NCBI GenBank assembly: GCA_964560355.1
Contig: CAZLLI010000062.1
Coordinates: forward strand, 1-16,269
From: JAKEHA01 sp964560355
GTDB taxonomy: Bacteria > Krumholzibacteriota > Krumholzibacteriia > WVZY01 > JAKEHA01
DNA length: 16,269 nucleotides
Direction of reading: 5' to 3'
The position numbers and the translations under genes were made by a program. The notes beneath the pieces were generated by a model. The model saw only the letters and a list, made by a program, of their open reading frames with translations, had not been told where the DNA came from and did no database searches. Of this stretch, positions 7,961 to 14,879 are shown piece by piece (position 1 is the first letter of the stretch; each line of letters starts with the position of its first letter).

Positions 7961-7985
7961 CGATTCGGCGCACTTGTGCTACCAT
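7957..7985 (+). promoter_or_regulatory. Extended -10 promoter of the dehydrogenase-fabV-carbonic anhydrase group
   Basis: CTGACG (7957-7962, overlapping the kinase stop codon), a 17-nt spacer and TGC-TACCAT (7977-7985) form an extended -10 promoter. The leader would run from about 7992 to 8043 and includes a weak hairpin (GGCCC 7992-7996 with GGGCC 8006-8010) and the AAAGGA Shine-Dalgarno site at 8033-8038. Confidence 0.55.
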
Positions 7986-8043
7986 GCCGCGGGCCCGGTC
8001 CTCCTGGGCCGAGCCCCCAATGTTCCCAACCGAAAGGAATTGA

Positions 8044-9081
8044 ATGAGCAAGCGGCGGGTCGTCCTGTTGCCCGGAGACGGGATCGGTCCCGAGGTGGTC
8101 GACGTCGCGCGTCGCGTGGTCGAAGCCTCCGGCCCCGAGATCGAATGGGTCCCGATGGAGATCGGCGCGGTCGCCTTCGACAAGTACGGCGACGCGCTGC
8201 CGACCGACGTGCTGGACGAGATTCGCCGCTGCGGCGTCGCGCTCAAGGGTCCCACCACCACGCCCATCGCGAAGGGACACATCTCCGCCAACGTGCGCTT
8301 GCGCAAGGAGCTCGCGCTCTTCGCCAACGTGCGCCCGGTGAAGACGGTGCCGGGGCTGGAGACGCCGTACGGCGACACCGACCTCGTCATCGTGCGCGAG
8401 AACACCGAGAGCCTGTACGCGGGGCTCGAGAACGAAGTGGCACCCGGCGTGGTGACGTCGATCAAGGTCATCACCGAAACCGCGAGCCGGCGCATCGCCA
8501 AGTTCGCGTTCGAGTACGCGGTGCAGTGGGAGCGCAAGCGCGTGACCGCGGTGCACAAGGCGAACATCATGAAGAAGGCCGACGGGCTCTTCCTCGAGTG
8601 CGCGCGCCAGGAGTCGAAGGCGTACGCGGGACGCATCCAGTTCGACGACGTCCTGGTCGACGCGCTGGCCATGAAGCTGGTGACGAAGCCCTCGCAGTTC
8701 GACGTGCTCCTGCTCGAAAACCTCTACGGCGACATCGTGAGCGACTTGGCGGCGGGCTTGATCGGCGGCTTGGGGCTCGCGCCCGGCGCCAACTACGGCC
8801 CCGATTGCGCGGTGTTCGAAGCCATCCACGGCTCCGCGCCCGACATCGCGGGCAAGGGCATCGCGAACCCGATCGCGATGGTTCTCTCGGCCGCCATGAT
8901 GTGCCACCACTTGGGTGACCACGAATCGTACGCGCGCATTCGAAGATCGGTGCGCACCATCACGACCGAGCACCGCGAGCTCCTGACGCCCGACTTGGGC
9001 GGCAAGGGGACGACGCGCGCGCTCGGCGACGCCATCGTGAACGAAGTGGGACGCCGGCGCAGCGAGCCGGTCGACGCGTAG
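8044..9081 (+). CDS. Isocitrate/isopropylmalate dehydrogenase family, probably NAD-dependent isocitrate dehydrogenase
   Basis: This 345-aa beta-decarboxylating dehydrogenase begins with VVLLPGDGIGPEV. It carries KGPTTTP, the substrate-binding segment ANVRLRKEL...NVRPVK, RENTESLYAG, the catalytic HKANIMKKADGLF and the metal-binding aspartates in DDVLVDALAM and YGDIVSDL. HGSAPDIAGKGIANP has Asp where NADP enzymes have Lys, which indicates NAD use. RENTE with S-x-N in the ANVRL loop region is more like NAD-isocitrate dehydrogenase than LeuB, but homoisocitrate or isopropylmalate activity cannot be excluded without alignment. No leu genes are nearby. The start has a good Shine-Dalgarno site, AAAGGA, 5 nt upstream. 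The gene leads a three-gene group and its stop lies 1 nt before fabV. Confidence 0.88.
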   Translation: MSKRRVVLLPGDGIGPEVVDVARRVVEASGPEIEWVPMEIGAVAFDKYGDALPTDVLDEIRRCGVALKGPTTTPIAKGHISANVRLRKELALFANVRPVKTVPGLETPYGDTDLVIVRENTESLYAGLENEVAPGVVTSIKVITETASRRIAKFAFEYAVQWERKRVTAVHKANIMKKADGLFLECARQESKAYAGRIQFDDVLVDALAMKLVTKPSQFDVLLLENLYGDIVSDLAAGLIGGLGLAPGANYGPDCAVFEAIHGSAPDIAGKGIANPIAMVLSAAMMCHHLGDHESYARIRRSVRTITTEHRELLTPDLGGKGTTRALGDAIVNEVGRRRSEPVDA

Positions 9082-9082
9082 C

Positions 9083-10270
9083 ATGATCATCAAGCCCAAG
9101 ATTCGCGGATTCGTGTGCATCACCACCCACCCGGTCGGTTGCGACGCCAACGTGCGCGCCCAGATCGACGTCGTGCGCAAGCGGCCGAAGCTCGCGCACG
9201 GACCCAAGCGCGTGCTCGTGATCGGCGCGTCGACCGGATACGGTCTCGCGTCGCGCATCGCAGCCGCGTTCGGGAGCGGCGCCGACACCGTGGGCGTGTT
9301 CTTGGAGCGCGAGCCGGCTGAAAACCGGCCGGCCACGGCCGGTTGGTACAACTCGGCCGCGTTTGAAAAGCATGCTCATAACGCGGGGCTGAAAGCGAAG
9401 AGTCTCAACGTCGATGCCTACTCGCAGGACGGCAAGGAAAAGACGATCGCAGCTCTGCGCGACATCGGCCCCGTGGACTTGGTGGTGTACAGCCTGGCGT
9501 CGCCGCGCCGTACGCTCGCCAGCGGCGAAGCGGCCAAGTCGGTTCTGAAGCCGATCGGCGCCGCGTACCACGGCAAGACCGTCGACACCGACAAGGCGCT
9601 CGTCACCGACGTCACCATCGAGCCCGCGAACGCGCAGGAGGTCGCCGATACCGTCACCGTGATGGGCGGCGACGACTGGGAGTCGTGGATGGACGCGCTC
9701 GCGGGTGCCAAGCTCCTCGCGGACGGGTGCAAGAGCGTCGCGTACACCTACGTGGGTCCCAAGCTCACGTGGCCCATCTATCGCGACGGCACCATCGGCA
9801 AGGCCAAAGAAGACTTGGAGCGCGCGGGCCGCGCCATCGACGACCGCTTGCGCGCGAAGGGCGGAGCCGCGTACGTCGCCGTGATGAAAGCGGTGGTCAC
9901 GCAAGCGAGCTCCGCGATTCCGGTGGTGCCGCTGTACATTTCGCTCTTGTTCAAGATCATGAAGGCGAAGGGCATCCACGAGGGCTGCATCGAGCAAGCG
10001 CAGCGTATGTACGAAACGTTGCTGTATTCGAGCACGACTCCCGCGGTCGACACGCACGGACGTTTGCGCCTCGACGACTGGGAGATGCGCGACGACGTGC
10101 AGGCCGAAGTCGACCGCACGTGGCCGCGCCTTGCCACCGAGAACCTGCACGAGCTCACCGATTTCAAAGGCTACCAAGACGAGTTCTTGCGCTTGTTCGG
10201 CTTCGGAATCGCGGGCGTCGACTACGAGGCCGACGTGAACCCCGTGGTCCCGTTCGACGTTCTCTCATAA
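9083..10270 (+). CDS. fabV: Trans-2-enoyl-CoA / enoyl-ACP reductase FabV
   Basis: This 395-aa protein matches the FabV/TER family in length and motifs. It starts with MIIKPKIRGFVC and TTHPVGC, has the nucleotide-binding GASTGYGLASR near residue 50, then AGWYNS, the VYSLASPRR segment and the catalytic Tyr-x8-Lys pair Y233/K242 in WPIYRDGTIGKAK. FabV reduces the enoyl double bond in the last step of each fatty-acid elongation cycle. TER relatives reduce crotonyl-CoA. Known FabV proteins are insensitive to triclosan, unlike FabI. Only one nucleotide separates it from the upstream dehydrogenase stop, so it is almost certainly co-transcribed and translationally coupled. No strong Shine-Dalgarno site of its own is seen. 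An 8-bp inverted repeat lies inside the coding region at 9323-9344. Confidence 0.95.
   Translation: MIIKPKIRGFVCITTHPVGCDANVRAQIDVVRKRPKLAHGPKRVLVIGASTGYGLASRIAAAFGSGADTVGVFLEREPAENRPATAGWYNSAAFEKHAHNAGLKAKSLNVDAYSQDGKEKTIAALRDIGPVDLVVYSLASPRRTLASGEAAKSVLKPIGAAYHGKTVDTDKALVTDVTIEPANAQEVADTVTVMGGDDWESWMDALAGAKLLADGCKSVAYTYVGPKLTWPIYRDGTIGKAKEDLERAGRAIDDRLRAKGGAAYVAVMKAVVTQASSAIPVVPLYISLLFKIMKAKGIHEGCIEQAQRMYETLLYSSTTPAVDTHGRLRLDDWEMRDDVQAEVDRTWPRLATENLHELTDFKGYQDEFLRLFGFGIAGVDYEADVNPVVPFDVLS
9323..9344 (+). repeat. Perfect 8-bp inverted repeat inside fabV
   Basis: AACCGGCC (9323-9330) and GGCCGGTT (9337-9344) flank a 6-nt GGCCAC loop. The RNA form would be a very stable hairpin within the coding region, encoding the residues between the EREPAE and AGWYNS motifs. 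It has no U-run, so it is not a terminator. Confidence 0.6.
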
Positions 10271-10276
10271 CACGAC

Positions 10277-10921
10277 ATGGCCGCGCTCGATCATTTGTTC
10301 GCGAACAACCAGGCGTGGGCCGCGCGCCAGATCGAGCGCGAGCCGAAGTTCTTCGCCCGGCTCGCGGCGCAGCAAGCGCCCGAGTACCTGTGGATCGGCT
10401 GCTCCGACAGCCGCGTGCCCGCCAACGAGATCGTCGGCCTGCTGCCGGGCGAGTTGTTCGTGCATCGAAATGTCGCCAACGTGGTCGTTCACACCGACCT
10501 CAATTGTCTCTCGGTGCTCCAATTCGCGGTCGACGTGCTGCGCGTCAAGCACGTGATCGTGTGCGGGCACTACGGGTGCGGCGGCGTGCGCGCGGCCCTC
10601 GGCGCCGACCGCCTGGGGCTCATCGACAACTGGCTGCGCCACGTGCAGGACGTGCGCGAGCGCCACGCGTCGCTGCTCTCCGGCGTACAGGACGGCGACG
10701 CGCGCGTCGACCGTTTGTGCGAGCTCAACGTGATCGACCAGGTGCGCCACGTATGCGAGACCACCATCGTGCAGGATGCGTGGACGCGCGGGCAGGACCT
10801 CACGATTCACGGGTGGATCTACGGGCTCACCGACGGGCGCCTGCGCGACCTCAAGCTCTCGGTGACATCGCTCTCGTCGCTCGCGACGCTGTACACGGGC
10901 GCGCTGCGCTCCCTGCGCTAG
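10277..10921 (+). CDS. can: Beta-class carbonic anhydrase
   Basis: The 214-aa protein has the full beta-carbonic anhydrase zinc site at the same numbers as E. coli Can: C42 and D44 in CSDSR (with R46), H98 and C101 in GHYGCGG. It interconverts CO2 and bicarbonate in the cytoplasm, supplying bicarbonate to carboxylases and to carbamoyl-phosphate synthetase. It begins 6 nt after the fabV stop and is the last gene of the group. Its stop codon ends 1 nt before the stop of the convergent radical SAM gene, leaving no room for a separate terminator on either strand. Motif and length agreement is complete. The choice of Can over another beta subtype is less certain. Confidence 0.95.
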   Translation: MAALDHLFANNQAWAARQIEREPKFFARLAAQQAPEYLWIGCSDSRVPANEIVGLLPGELFVHRNVANVVVHTDLNCLSVLQFAVDVLRVKHVIVCGHYGCGGVRAALGADRLGLIDNWLRHVQDVRERHASLLSGVQDGDARVDRLCELNVIDQVRHVCETTIVQDAWTRGQDLTIHGWIYGLTDGRLRDLKLSVTSLSSLATLYTGALRSLR

Positions 10922-10922
10922 C

Positions 10923-12014
10923 TCACGCGAACAAGTCTCCTTGCGCACGCGGCCCGACGGGGCGCCGAAAGGCCGCCGTCGACGGCGCGGGGCCTCGCTC
11001 GGCGAGCCCGTACTTCTTGCGGCTCGCGTCGAACAGCGCTCCGATTTGCTCCGCGAAGATTCCCGTCCCGCTCATGCGGGTTCCGAATTGCGACTGGTAC
11101 AACGCGCCGTCGCGGAGCGCGCGCACGCGCGCGAGGACCTTGTCCCTGCGATCGGGATAGTGCGCCGCCAGCCACTCCTCGAAGATCGACTTCACGCCGT
11201 GGGGAAGCCGCAGCACGACGTAGCCGGCCGACGTCGCGCCCGCGCGCGCGGCCGCTTCCACCACGCGCGGAACCTCCTCGTCGGTGAGGCCGGGGACGAC
11301 GGGGGCCATGAGCACACCGACCGGGACGCCGGAGCGCGCGAGGGTCGCGATGGCGTCGAGGCGGCGTTCGGGCGACGACGTGCGCGGCTCCATGGTGCGC
11401 GCGAGCGCGGCGTCGAGCGTGGTCACCGAGACCACCACGCGCACGGCGTCGTGCTCCGCGAGCGCCGCGAACAAATCGACGTCGCGCGTCACCAGATGAT
11501 TCTTGGTGATCACGATGAGCGGGTTACGGAACTCGGCCAGCACTTCGACGACGCCGCGCGTGACGCGCAGCCGTCGTTCGATGGGCTGGTACGCGTCGGT
11601 GACGCCCGAGAGCGCGAGCGGTGTGGGCCGCCACGCGCGCGACATGAGCTTCTTGCGCAGGAGCGCCGGCGCCTCTTGCTTCACGAAGATCTTGGTTTCG
11701 AAATCGAGCCCCGCGGAAAGTCCGAGAAACTCGTGCGTGGGGCGCGCGTAACAGTAGGCACAACCATGTTCGCAACCCCGGTACGGATTGATGCTCGCCT
11801 CGAAGCCGACGTCGGGGCTTTCGTTACGCGCGACGATCGACGCGGTGTCGTCGCGGTAGAACTCGGTGCGCGGATGGGGCGTTTCGTCGGCGAATTCGTC
11901 GCGCTGGACGACGTCGGGGTCCGCGTCGTCGTACGCGAGGCGCTCGAAGCGACCGCTTGGGTTCGACGTGCTGCCGCGGCCGCGCGGCGGACGATACTCG
12001 AAGTTCTTCTCCAT
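10923..12014 (-). CDS. PA0069-type radical SAM protein
   Basis: The 363-aa product has the radical SAM cluster motif C81-x3-C85-x2-C88 (GCEHGCAYCYAR), which binds a 4Fe-4S cluster and SAM. The surrounding text (SINPYRGCEHGC, ARPTHEFLG, TKIFVKQEAP, ALSGVTDAYQPIE, ITKNHLVTRD) is that of the PA0069/SplB-like family (COG1533). These are related to spore photoproduct lyase, but the reaction is unknown for most members. A CxxxC pair for extra clusters is not obvious. The ATG at 12014 has GGAGG 5 nt upstream (12020-12024 on the plus strand). An open frame continues far upstream but only as a shadow of the MFS gene. It is divergent from the MFS gene, with 36 bp between starts. Confidence 0.92.
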   Translation of the reverse strand: MEKNFEYRPPRGRGSTSNPSGRFERLAYDDADPDVVQRDEFADETPHPRTEFYRDDTASIVARNESPDVGFEASINPYRGCEHGCAYCYARPTHEFLGLSAGLDFETKIFVKQEAPALLRKKLMSRAWRPTPLALSGVTDAYQPIERRLRVTRGVVEVLAEFRNPLIVITKNHLVTRDVDLFAALAEHDAVRVVVSVTTLDAALARTMEPRTSSPERRLDAIATLARSGVPVGVLMAPVVPGLTDEEVPRVVEAAARAGATSAGYVVLRLPHGVKSIFEEWLAAHYPDRRDKVLARVRALRDGALYQSQFGTRMSGTGIFAEQIGALFDASRKKYGLAERGPAPSTAAFRRPVGPRAQGDLFA

Positions 12015-12042
12015 TGACGCCTCCGAACGGGTAGTGTAGGCC
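12014..12042 (+). promoter_or_regulatory. Promoter of the MFS gene, predicted leaderless
   Basis: TTGACG (12014-12019), a 17-nt spacer and TAGGCC (12037-12042) lie 8 nt before the ATG at 12051. The -35 box begins on the last base pair of the divergent radical SAM start codon, and the spacer contains that gene's Shine-Dalgarno site, so the two expression signals share the same bases. Confidence 0.5.
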
Positions 12043-12050
12043 AACCGTCT

Positions 12051-13247
12051 ATGTCGTTGAGAAAAGATATCGCCGCCATGCCCCGGACCATTTGGGTGCT
12101 GTTCGTCGGCACCCTCATCAACCGGTTCGGGAGCTTCGTGTTCGTGTTCCTGGCCGTGTATCTCACCGGCAAGGGGTACACGGCGCCGCAGGCGGGGCTC
12201 GCGATCGGCGCCTACGGCATCGGCGCCATCTGCGCGTCGCTGGTGGGCGGTTGGCTCGCCGACCACCTGGGGCGCCGCAACACCATCGTGCTCTCGATGG
12301 TGCTCTCGGCGGGCGTGATGATGGGGCTCTCGCAGGCCGACGCCTACCCGCTCCTCATGTCGCTCACCATCCTGGCCGGTTTCTGCGCCGAGATGTACCG
12401 GCCCGCCGCCACCGCGCTCATCGCCGACGTCACCACACCCGCGCAGCGCGTGACCGCGTACGCGCTCTACCGGCTCGCCATCAACGCCGGCTTCGCGATC
12501 GGGCCCGCGGTGGGCGGGTTGATGGCGCACAAGTCGTTCTTCCTTTTGTTCGTGGGCGACGCCACCACGTCGCTCGTGTACGCGTGCATCGCGATCGCGG
12601 CGCTCCCCAATCGCGTGGTCGCGCACCACGCGACGCAGAGCGGGAAGAGCGCGCTGCGCGCGATCGTGCACGACTCGAGCTTCCTCATGTTCCTCGCGTC
12701 GACCATGGCGGCGTCGATGGTGTTCATGCAGCACGTGTCGAGCTACCCGCTGTGGATCACGTCGCTGGGGTATTCGAGCAGCGTGTTCGGCCTCTTGATC
12801 TCGCTCAACGGCGTCATCATCTGCCTGACCGAGTTGCCGCTGACCACGGTGACGCGACGCCTCCCGGCGCGGCGCGTGATGGTGATCGGGATGCTGGTGT
12901 TCGGGGCCGGCTTCGCGCTGACGGGGCTGGTGCGGACGATTCCGCTGCTGGCGTGCACGGTGGTGGTGTGGACCATCGGCGAGATGTTCTACTTCCCGAT
13001 GGCGGCGGCGCACGTCGCCAACATTTCGCCGCCCGACATGCGCGGGCGCTACCAAGGCGCGTGGGGAATCTCGTGGGGCTTGGGCGCAGTGCTCGGTCCC
13101 GCGCTCGGCACGGCGCTCTTCGCGCACGAACCGCGAGCGGTGTGGGCGGTGTGCGGAGCGATCGCGGTGGTGGGGGCGGCTCTGTTGCTGCCGGCGACGC
13201 GCGCTCTCTCAACCCTGGCCGAGAATCGTGACCACCACGCGGCGTGA
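12051..13247 (+). CDS. MFS transporter (DHA1-like, multidrug-efflux type)
   Basis: The 398-aa protein is strongly hydrophobic with about 12 predicted membrane helices. TM1 contains INRFGSFVFVFLAVYLT. The loop after TM2 carries MFS motif A (G67-x-L-A-D71-H-L-G74-R-R). This pattern resembles the MdtH/YajR-type drug:H+ antiporters, but the substrate cannot be read from sequence. Its 3' end overlaps the convergent yjbQ gene by 39 bp (13209-13247). Neither neighbour suggests a substrate. Confidence 0.92.
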   Translation: MSLRKDIAAMPRTIWVLFVGTLINRFGSFVFVFLAVYLTGKGYTAPQAGLAIGAYGIGAICASLVGGWLADHLGRRNTIVLSMVLSAGVMMGLSQADAYPLLMSLTILAGFCAEMYRPAATALIADVTTPAQRVTAYALYRLAINAGFAIGPAVGGLMAHKSFFLLFVGDATTSLVYACIAIAALPNRVVAHHATQSGKSALRAIVHDSSFLMFLASTMAASMVFMQHVSSYPLWITSLGYSSSVFGLLISLNGVIICLTELPLTTVTRRLPARRVMVIGMLVFGAGFALTGLVRTIPLLACTVVVWTIGEMFYFPMAAAHVANISPPDMRGRYQGAWGISWGLGAVLGPALGTALFAHEPRAVWAVCGAIAVVGAALLLPATRALSTLAENRDHHAA

Positions 13248-13634
13248 TCCCCCGCGGTCGCGGTGTTCCCCCAAATAGAGTCCCTGCCAGGTGCCGAGCT
13301 TCAAGCGCCCGTCCGCGACGGGGACGCTCACCCCGGTTCCGATCAGCGCCGCCTTGATGTGCGCGGGCATGTCGTCCGGGCCTTCGACGGTGTGCTGGTA
13401 GTGGGGTGCGTTCTCCGGCGCGAGCTCGTGGAAACTCTTCTCCAAGTCGGTGCGCACGGTGGGGTCGGCGTTCTCGTTGATGCACAACGACGCCGACGTG
13501 TGCAGGATGAAGAAGTGCGCGACGCCGACACGAATGCGCGCGAGCTCGGGGAGCGCGCGCACGACTTCGTCGGTTACCAAGTGGAAGCCGCGCGCCTTGG
13601 GCGCGAGCGCGATCTCCTTCTGAATCCACTCCAC
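13209..13634 (-). CDS. yjbQ: YjbQ family protein (UPF0047, secondary thiamine-phosphate synthase)
   Basis: The 141-aa protein has the YjbQ signature: HTSASLCINENADPTV at about 45-60, APHYQHTVEGPDDMPAHIK at about 76-94 and a C-terminal LGTWQGLYLGEHR. Members have a low thiamine-phosphate synthase activity that can replace ThiE when overexpressed. Their normal role is unclear. Length is typical (about 130-140 aa). The start is GTG at 13632-13634, preceded by a TAGGCT box but no Shine-Dalgarno site. The 3' end overlaps the convergent MFS gene by 39 bp. No thiamine genes are nearby. Confidence 0.93.
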   Translation of the reverse strand: MEWIQKEIALAPKARGFHLVTDEVVRALPELARIRVGVAHFFILHTSASLCINENADPTVRTDLEKSFHELAPENAPHYQHTVEGPDDMPAHIKAALIGTGVSVPVADGRLKLGTWQGLYLGEHRDRGGSRRVVVTILGQG

Positions 13635-13640
13635 GCGCGA

Positions 13641-13649
13641 AGCCTAGCA
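13641..13649 (-). promoter_or_regulatory. Extended -10 box of yjbQ, predicted leaderless
   Basis: On the minus strand TGC-TAGGCT ends 6 nt before the GTG start. The -10 hexamer is identical to that of the kinase gene at 5324-5329. No clear -35 box is seen, as is common for extended -10 promoters. Confidence 0.55.
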
Positions 13650-13671
13650 CGCGGCCGCGCCGGCGACCCAG

Positions 13672-13680
13672 TGCTATAAT
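13672..13680 (+). promoter_or_regulatory. Perfect extended -10 promoter (TGC-TATAAT) of the Rieske gene, predicted leaderless
   Basis: TGCTATAAT matches the extended -10 consensus exactly and lies 7 nt before the ATG at 13688, leaving no space for a ribosome binding site. No -35 box is evident. It is back-to-back with the yjbQ promoter within 53 bp. Confidence 0.72.
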
Positions 13681-13687
13681 CGACGCG

Positions 13688-14719
13688 ATGACGCACGACC
13701 ATCGCTTCATCGCGCACCGCCGCGACGAGTGGTACGCGCTCGCGCGGAGCGCGTCGCTCCGCGACCGCCCGCTCTCCGCGATGCTGTTTGGAACGCCGGT
13801 GGTGCTGTGCCGCTTGGGCGGCGAAGCGACTGCTTTGGTCGACCGCTGTCCGCATCGCAACGTTCCGCTGTCGCTCGGACGCGTGCGCGGCGACAACCTC
13901 CAGTGCGCGTACCACGGCTGGGAGTTCGACCGCGAAGGGAAGTGCCGCGCGATTCCGGGGCTCTTGGGCGACGTGAGATCGCACGAGCGCCGCGCGACGT
14001 CGTTCGCGTGCCGCGAAGCCCAGGGCTTCGTGTGGGTGTGGGGCGAGCCCGAGTCGGCGCCGACGCGCGAGCCCTATCGCTTTCCGTACGACGGCGAACG
14101 CGGGTGGACCACCGCGCGCGAAGAGCTCGAGGTGCGCGCATCGCTCCACGCCACCGCCGAAAACGCGCTCGACGTCCCCCACACCGCGTTCCTGCACGGC
14201 GGGCTCTTTCGCTCCGAGGCGCGCGCGCGCCGCGAGATCGAAGTGGTCGTGCGCCGCTTCGAAGATCGTGTGGAGGCGGAGTACGTCGGCGAGTCGCGCC
14301 CGCCCGGTATCGTCGCGAAGCTCCTCGCGCCGCGCGGCGGCGAGGTCATCCACTTCGACCGCTTCATCCTGCCGTCGGTGGCGCAGGTCGAGTACCGCTT
14401 GGGCGACGCTCGGCTGTGCATCTCCGCGGCGCTCACGCCGGTCGAGGACTACCGCACCAACTTGTTCATCGCGTTCTCGTACCGCCTTCCCATTCCCGGC
14501 TGGTTCGTGCGGCCGATCCTGCGCTCCTTCGCGATGCGCATCTTCCGCCAGGACGCTCGCATGCTCGCGCGCCAGACCGAGACGGTGGAACGCTTCGGGG
14601 AAGAGAGCTACAAATTCACCGACGTCGACGTGCTCGCGACGCAGATCTTCGACCTCCTACGCGACGGGCGCTCGCCTGCGCCGCCGGGCGCGCCGCGCGT
14701 TCTGCGCATGAAGGTGTGA
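13688..14719 (+). CDS. Rieske non-heme iron oxygenase, alpha-subunit type
   Basis: The 343-aa protein has an N-terminal Rieske 2Fe-2S domain with ligands C54-x-H56 and C73-x2-H76 (CPHRN...CAYHGWEFD). It has a C-terminal catalytic domain with the mononuclear iron motif D162-V-P-H165-x4-H170 (NALDVPHTAFLHG). Such proteins use electrons from a ferredoxin or reductase to hydroxylate or demethylate aromatic or other ring substrates. No reductase, ferredoxin or beta subunit gene lies next to it, so it must borrow an electron donor from elsewhere. It resembles single-component VanA/PaO-like oxygenases more than two-subunit dioxygenases. The substrate is unknown. Confidence 0.92.
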   Translation: MTHDHRFIAHRRDEWYALARSASLRDRPLSAMLFGTPVVLCRLGGEATALVDRCPHRNVPLSLGRVRGDNLQCAYHGWEFDREGKCRAIPGLLGDVRSHERRATSFACREAQGFVWVWGEPESAPTREPYRFPYDGERGWTTAREELEVRASLHATAENALDVPHTAFLHGGLFRSEARARREIEVVVRRFEDRVEAEYVGESRPPGIVAKLLAPRGGEVIHFDRFILPSVAQVEYRLGDARLCISAALTPVEDYRTNLFIAFSYRLPIPGWFVRPILRSFAMRIFRQDARMLARQTETVERFGEESYKFTDVDVLATQIFDLLRDGRSPAPPGAPRVLRMKV

Positions 14720-14740
14720 GCCGCGCTCCCAAGGTTCCCC

Positions 14741-14769
14741 TTGACGGCGGCGCGCGTCACCCGTATCCT
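14741..14769 (+). promoter_or_regulatory. Sigma70-type promoter of carAB
   Basis: TTGACG (14741-14746), a 17-nt spacer and TATCCT (14764-14769) lie 22 nt after the Rieske stop codon. Transcription should begin near 14776, just before the PyrR-type RNA element, giving a leader of about 178 nt before carA. Confidence 0.75.
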
Positions 14770-14782
14770 GTACCCCAACATC

Positions 14783-14818
14783 GTCCTTTTAACGGGGCCC
14801 CGCGAGGCCCAGAAGGGA
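14783..14818 (+). promoter_or_regulatory. PyrR-type RNA binding element (anti-antiterminator) in the carA leader
   Basis: The RNA can form the known PyrR-site shape. The lower stem pairs TCCTT (14784-14788) with AAGGG (14813-14817). A purine-containing internal loop follows (TTAACG / AGA side). The upper stem pairs GGG (14795-14797) with CCC (14808-14810) and is capped by the loop CCCCGCGAGG (14798-14807). The known PyrR loop consensus is UCCNGNGAGG, so nine of ten positions fit. PyrR bound to UMP or UTP stabilises this hairpin and promotes termination downstream. The position between promoter and terminator is as in established PyrR-regulated leaders. No pyrR gene is in the window. Confidence 0.75.
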
Positions 14819-14841
14819 TCCACGAGTGACCGACACGATCT

Positions 14842-14859
14842 CCCCGCGCGACCGCGGGG
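14842..14859 (+). promoter_or_regulatory. Hairpin between PyrR element and terminator
   Basis: CCCCGCG (14842-14848) and CGCGGGG (14853-14859) form a perfect 7-bp stem with a CGAC loop. Its 3' arm could instead pair with TCCCGC (14885-14890) in the terminator's 5' arm, so this segment may take part in an antiterminator. That alternative pairing is inferred. Confidence 0.5.
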
Positions 14860-14879
14860 CAGCCACTATGCAAACGCGT

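Noticed and set aside
7984..8043. 19-codon upstream ORF whose TGA directly abuts the dehydrogenase ATG at 8044
   Set aside because: Its ATG overlaps the predicted -10 box (TACCAT), so it would not be on the transcript. It has no ribosome binding site and its codons are explained by the leader.
12015..13127. Upstream extension of the radical SAM frame on the minus strand (734 codons in total)
   Set aside because: The extension is antisense to the MFS gene and low-complexity. The ATG at 12014 has a canonical Shine-Dalgarno site and the protein from there has the normal family length.
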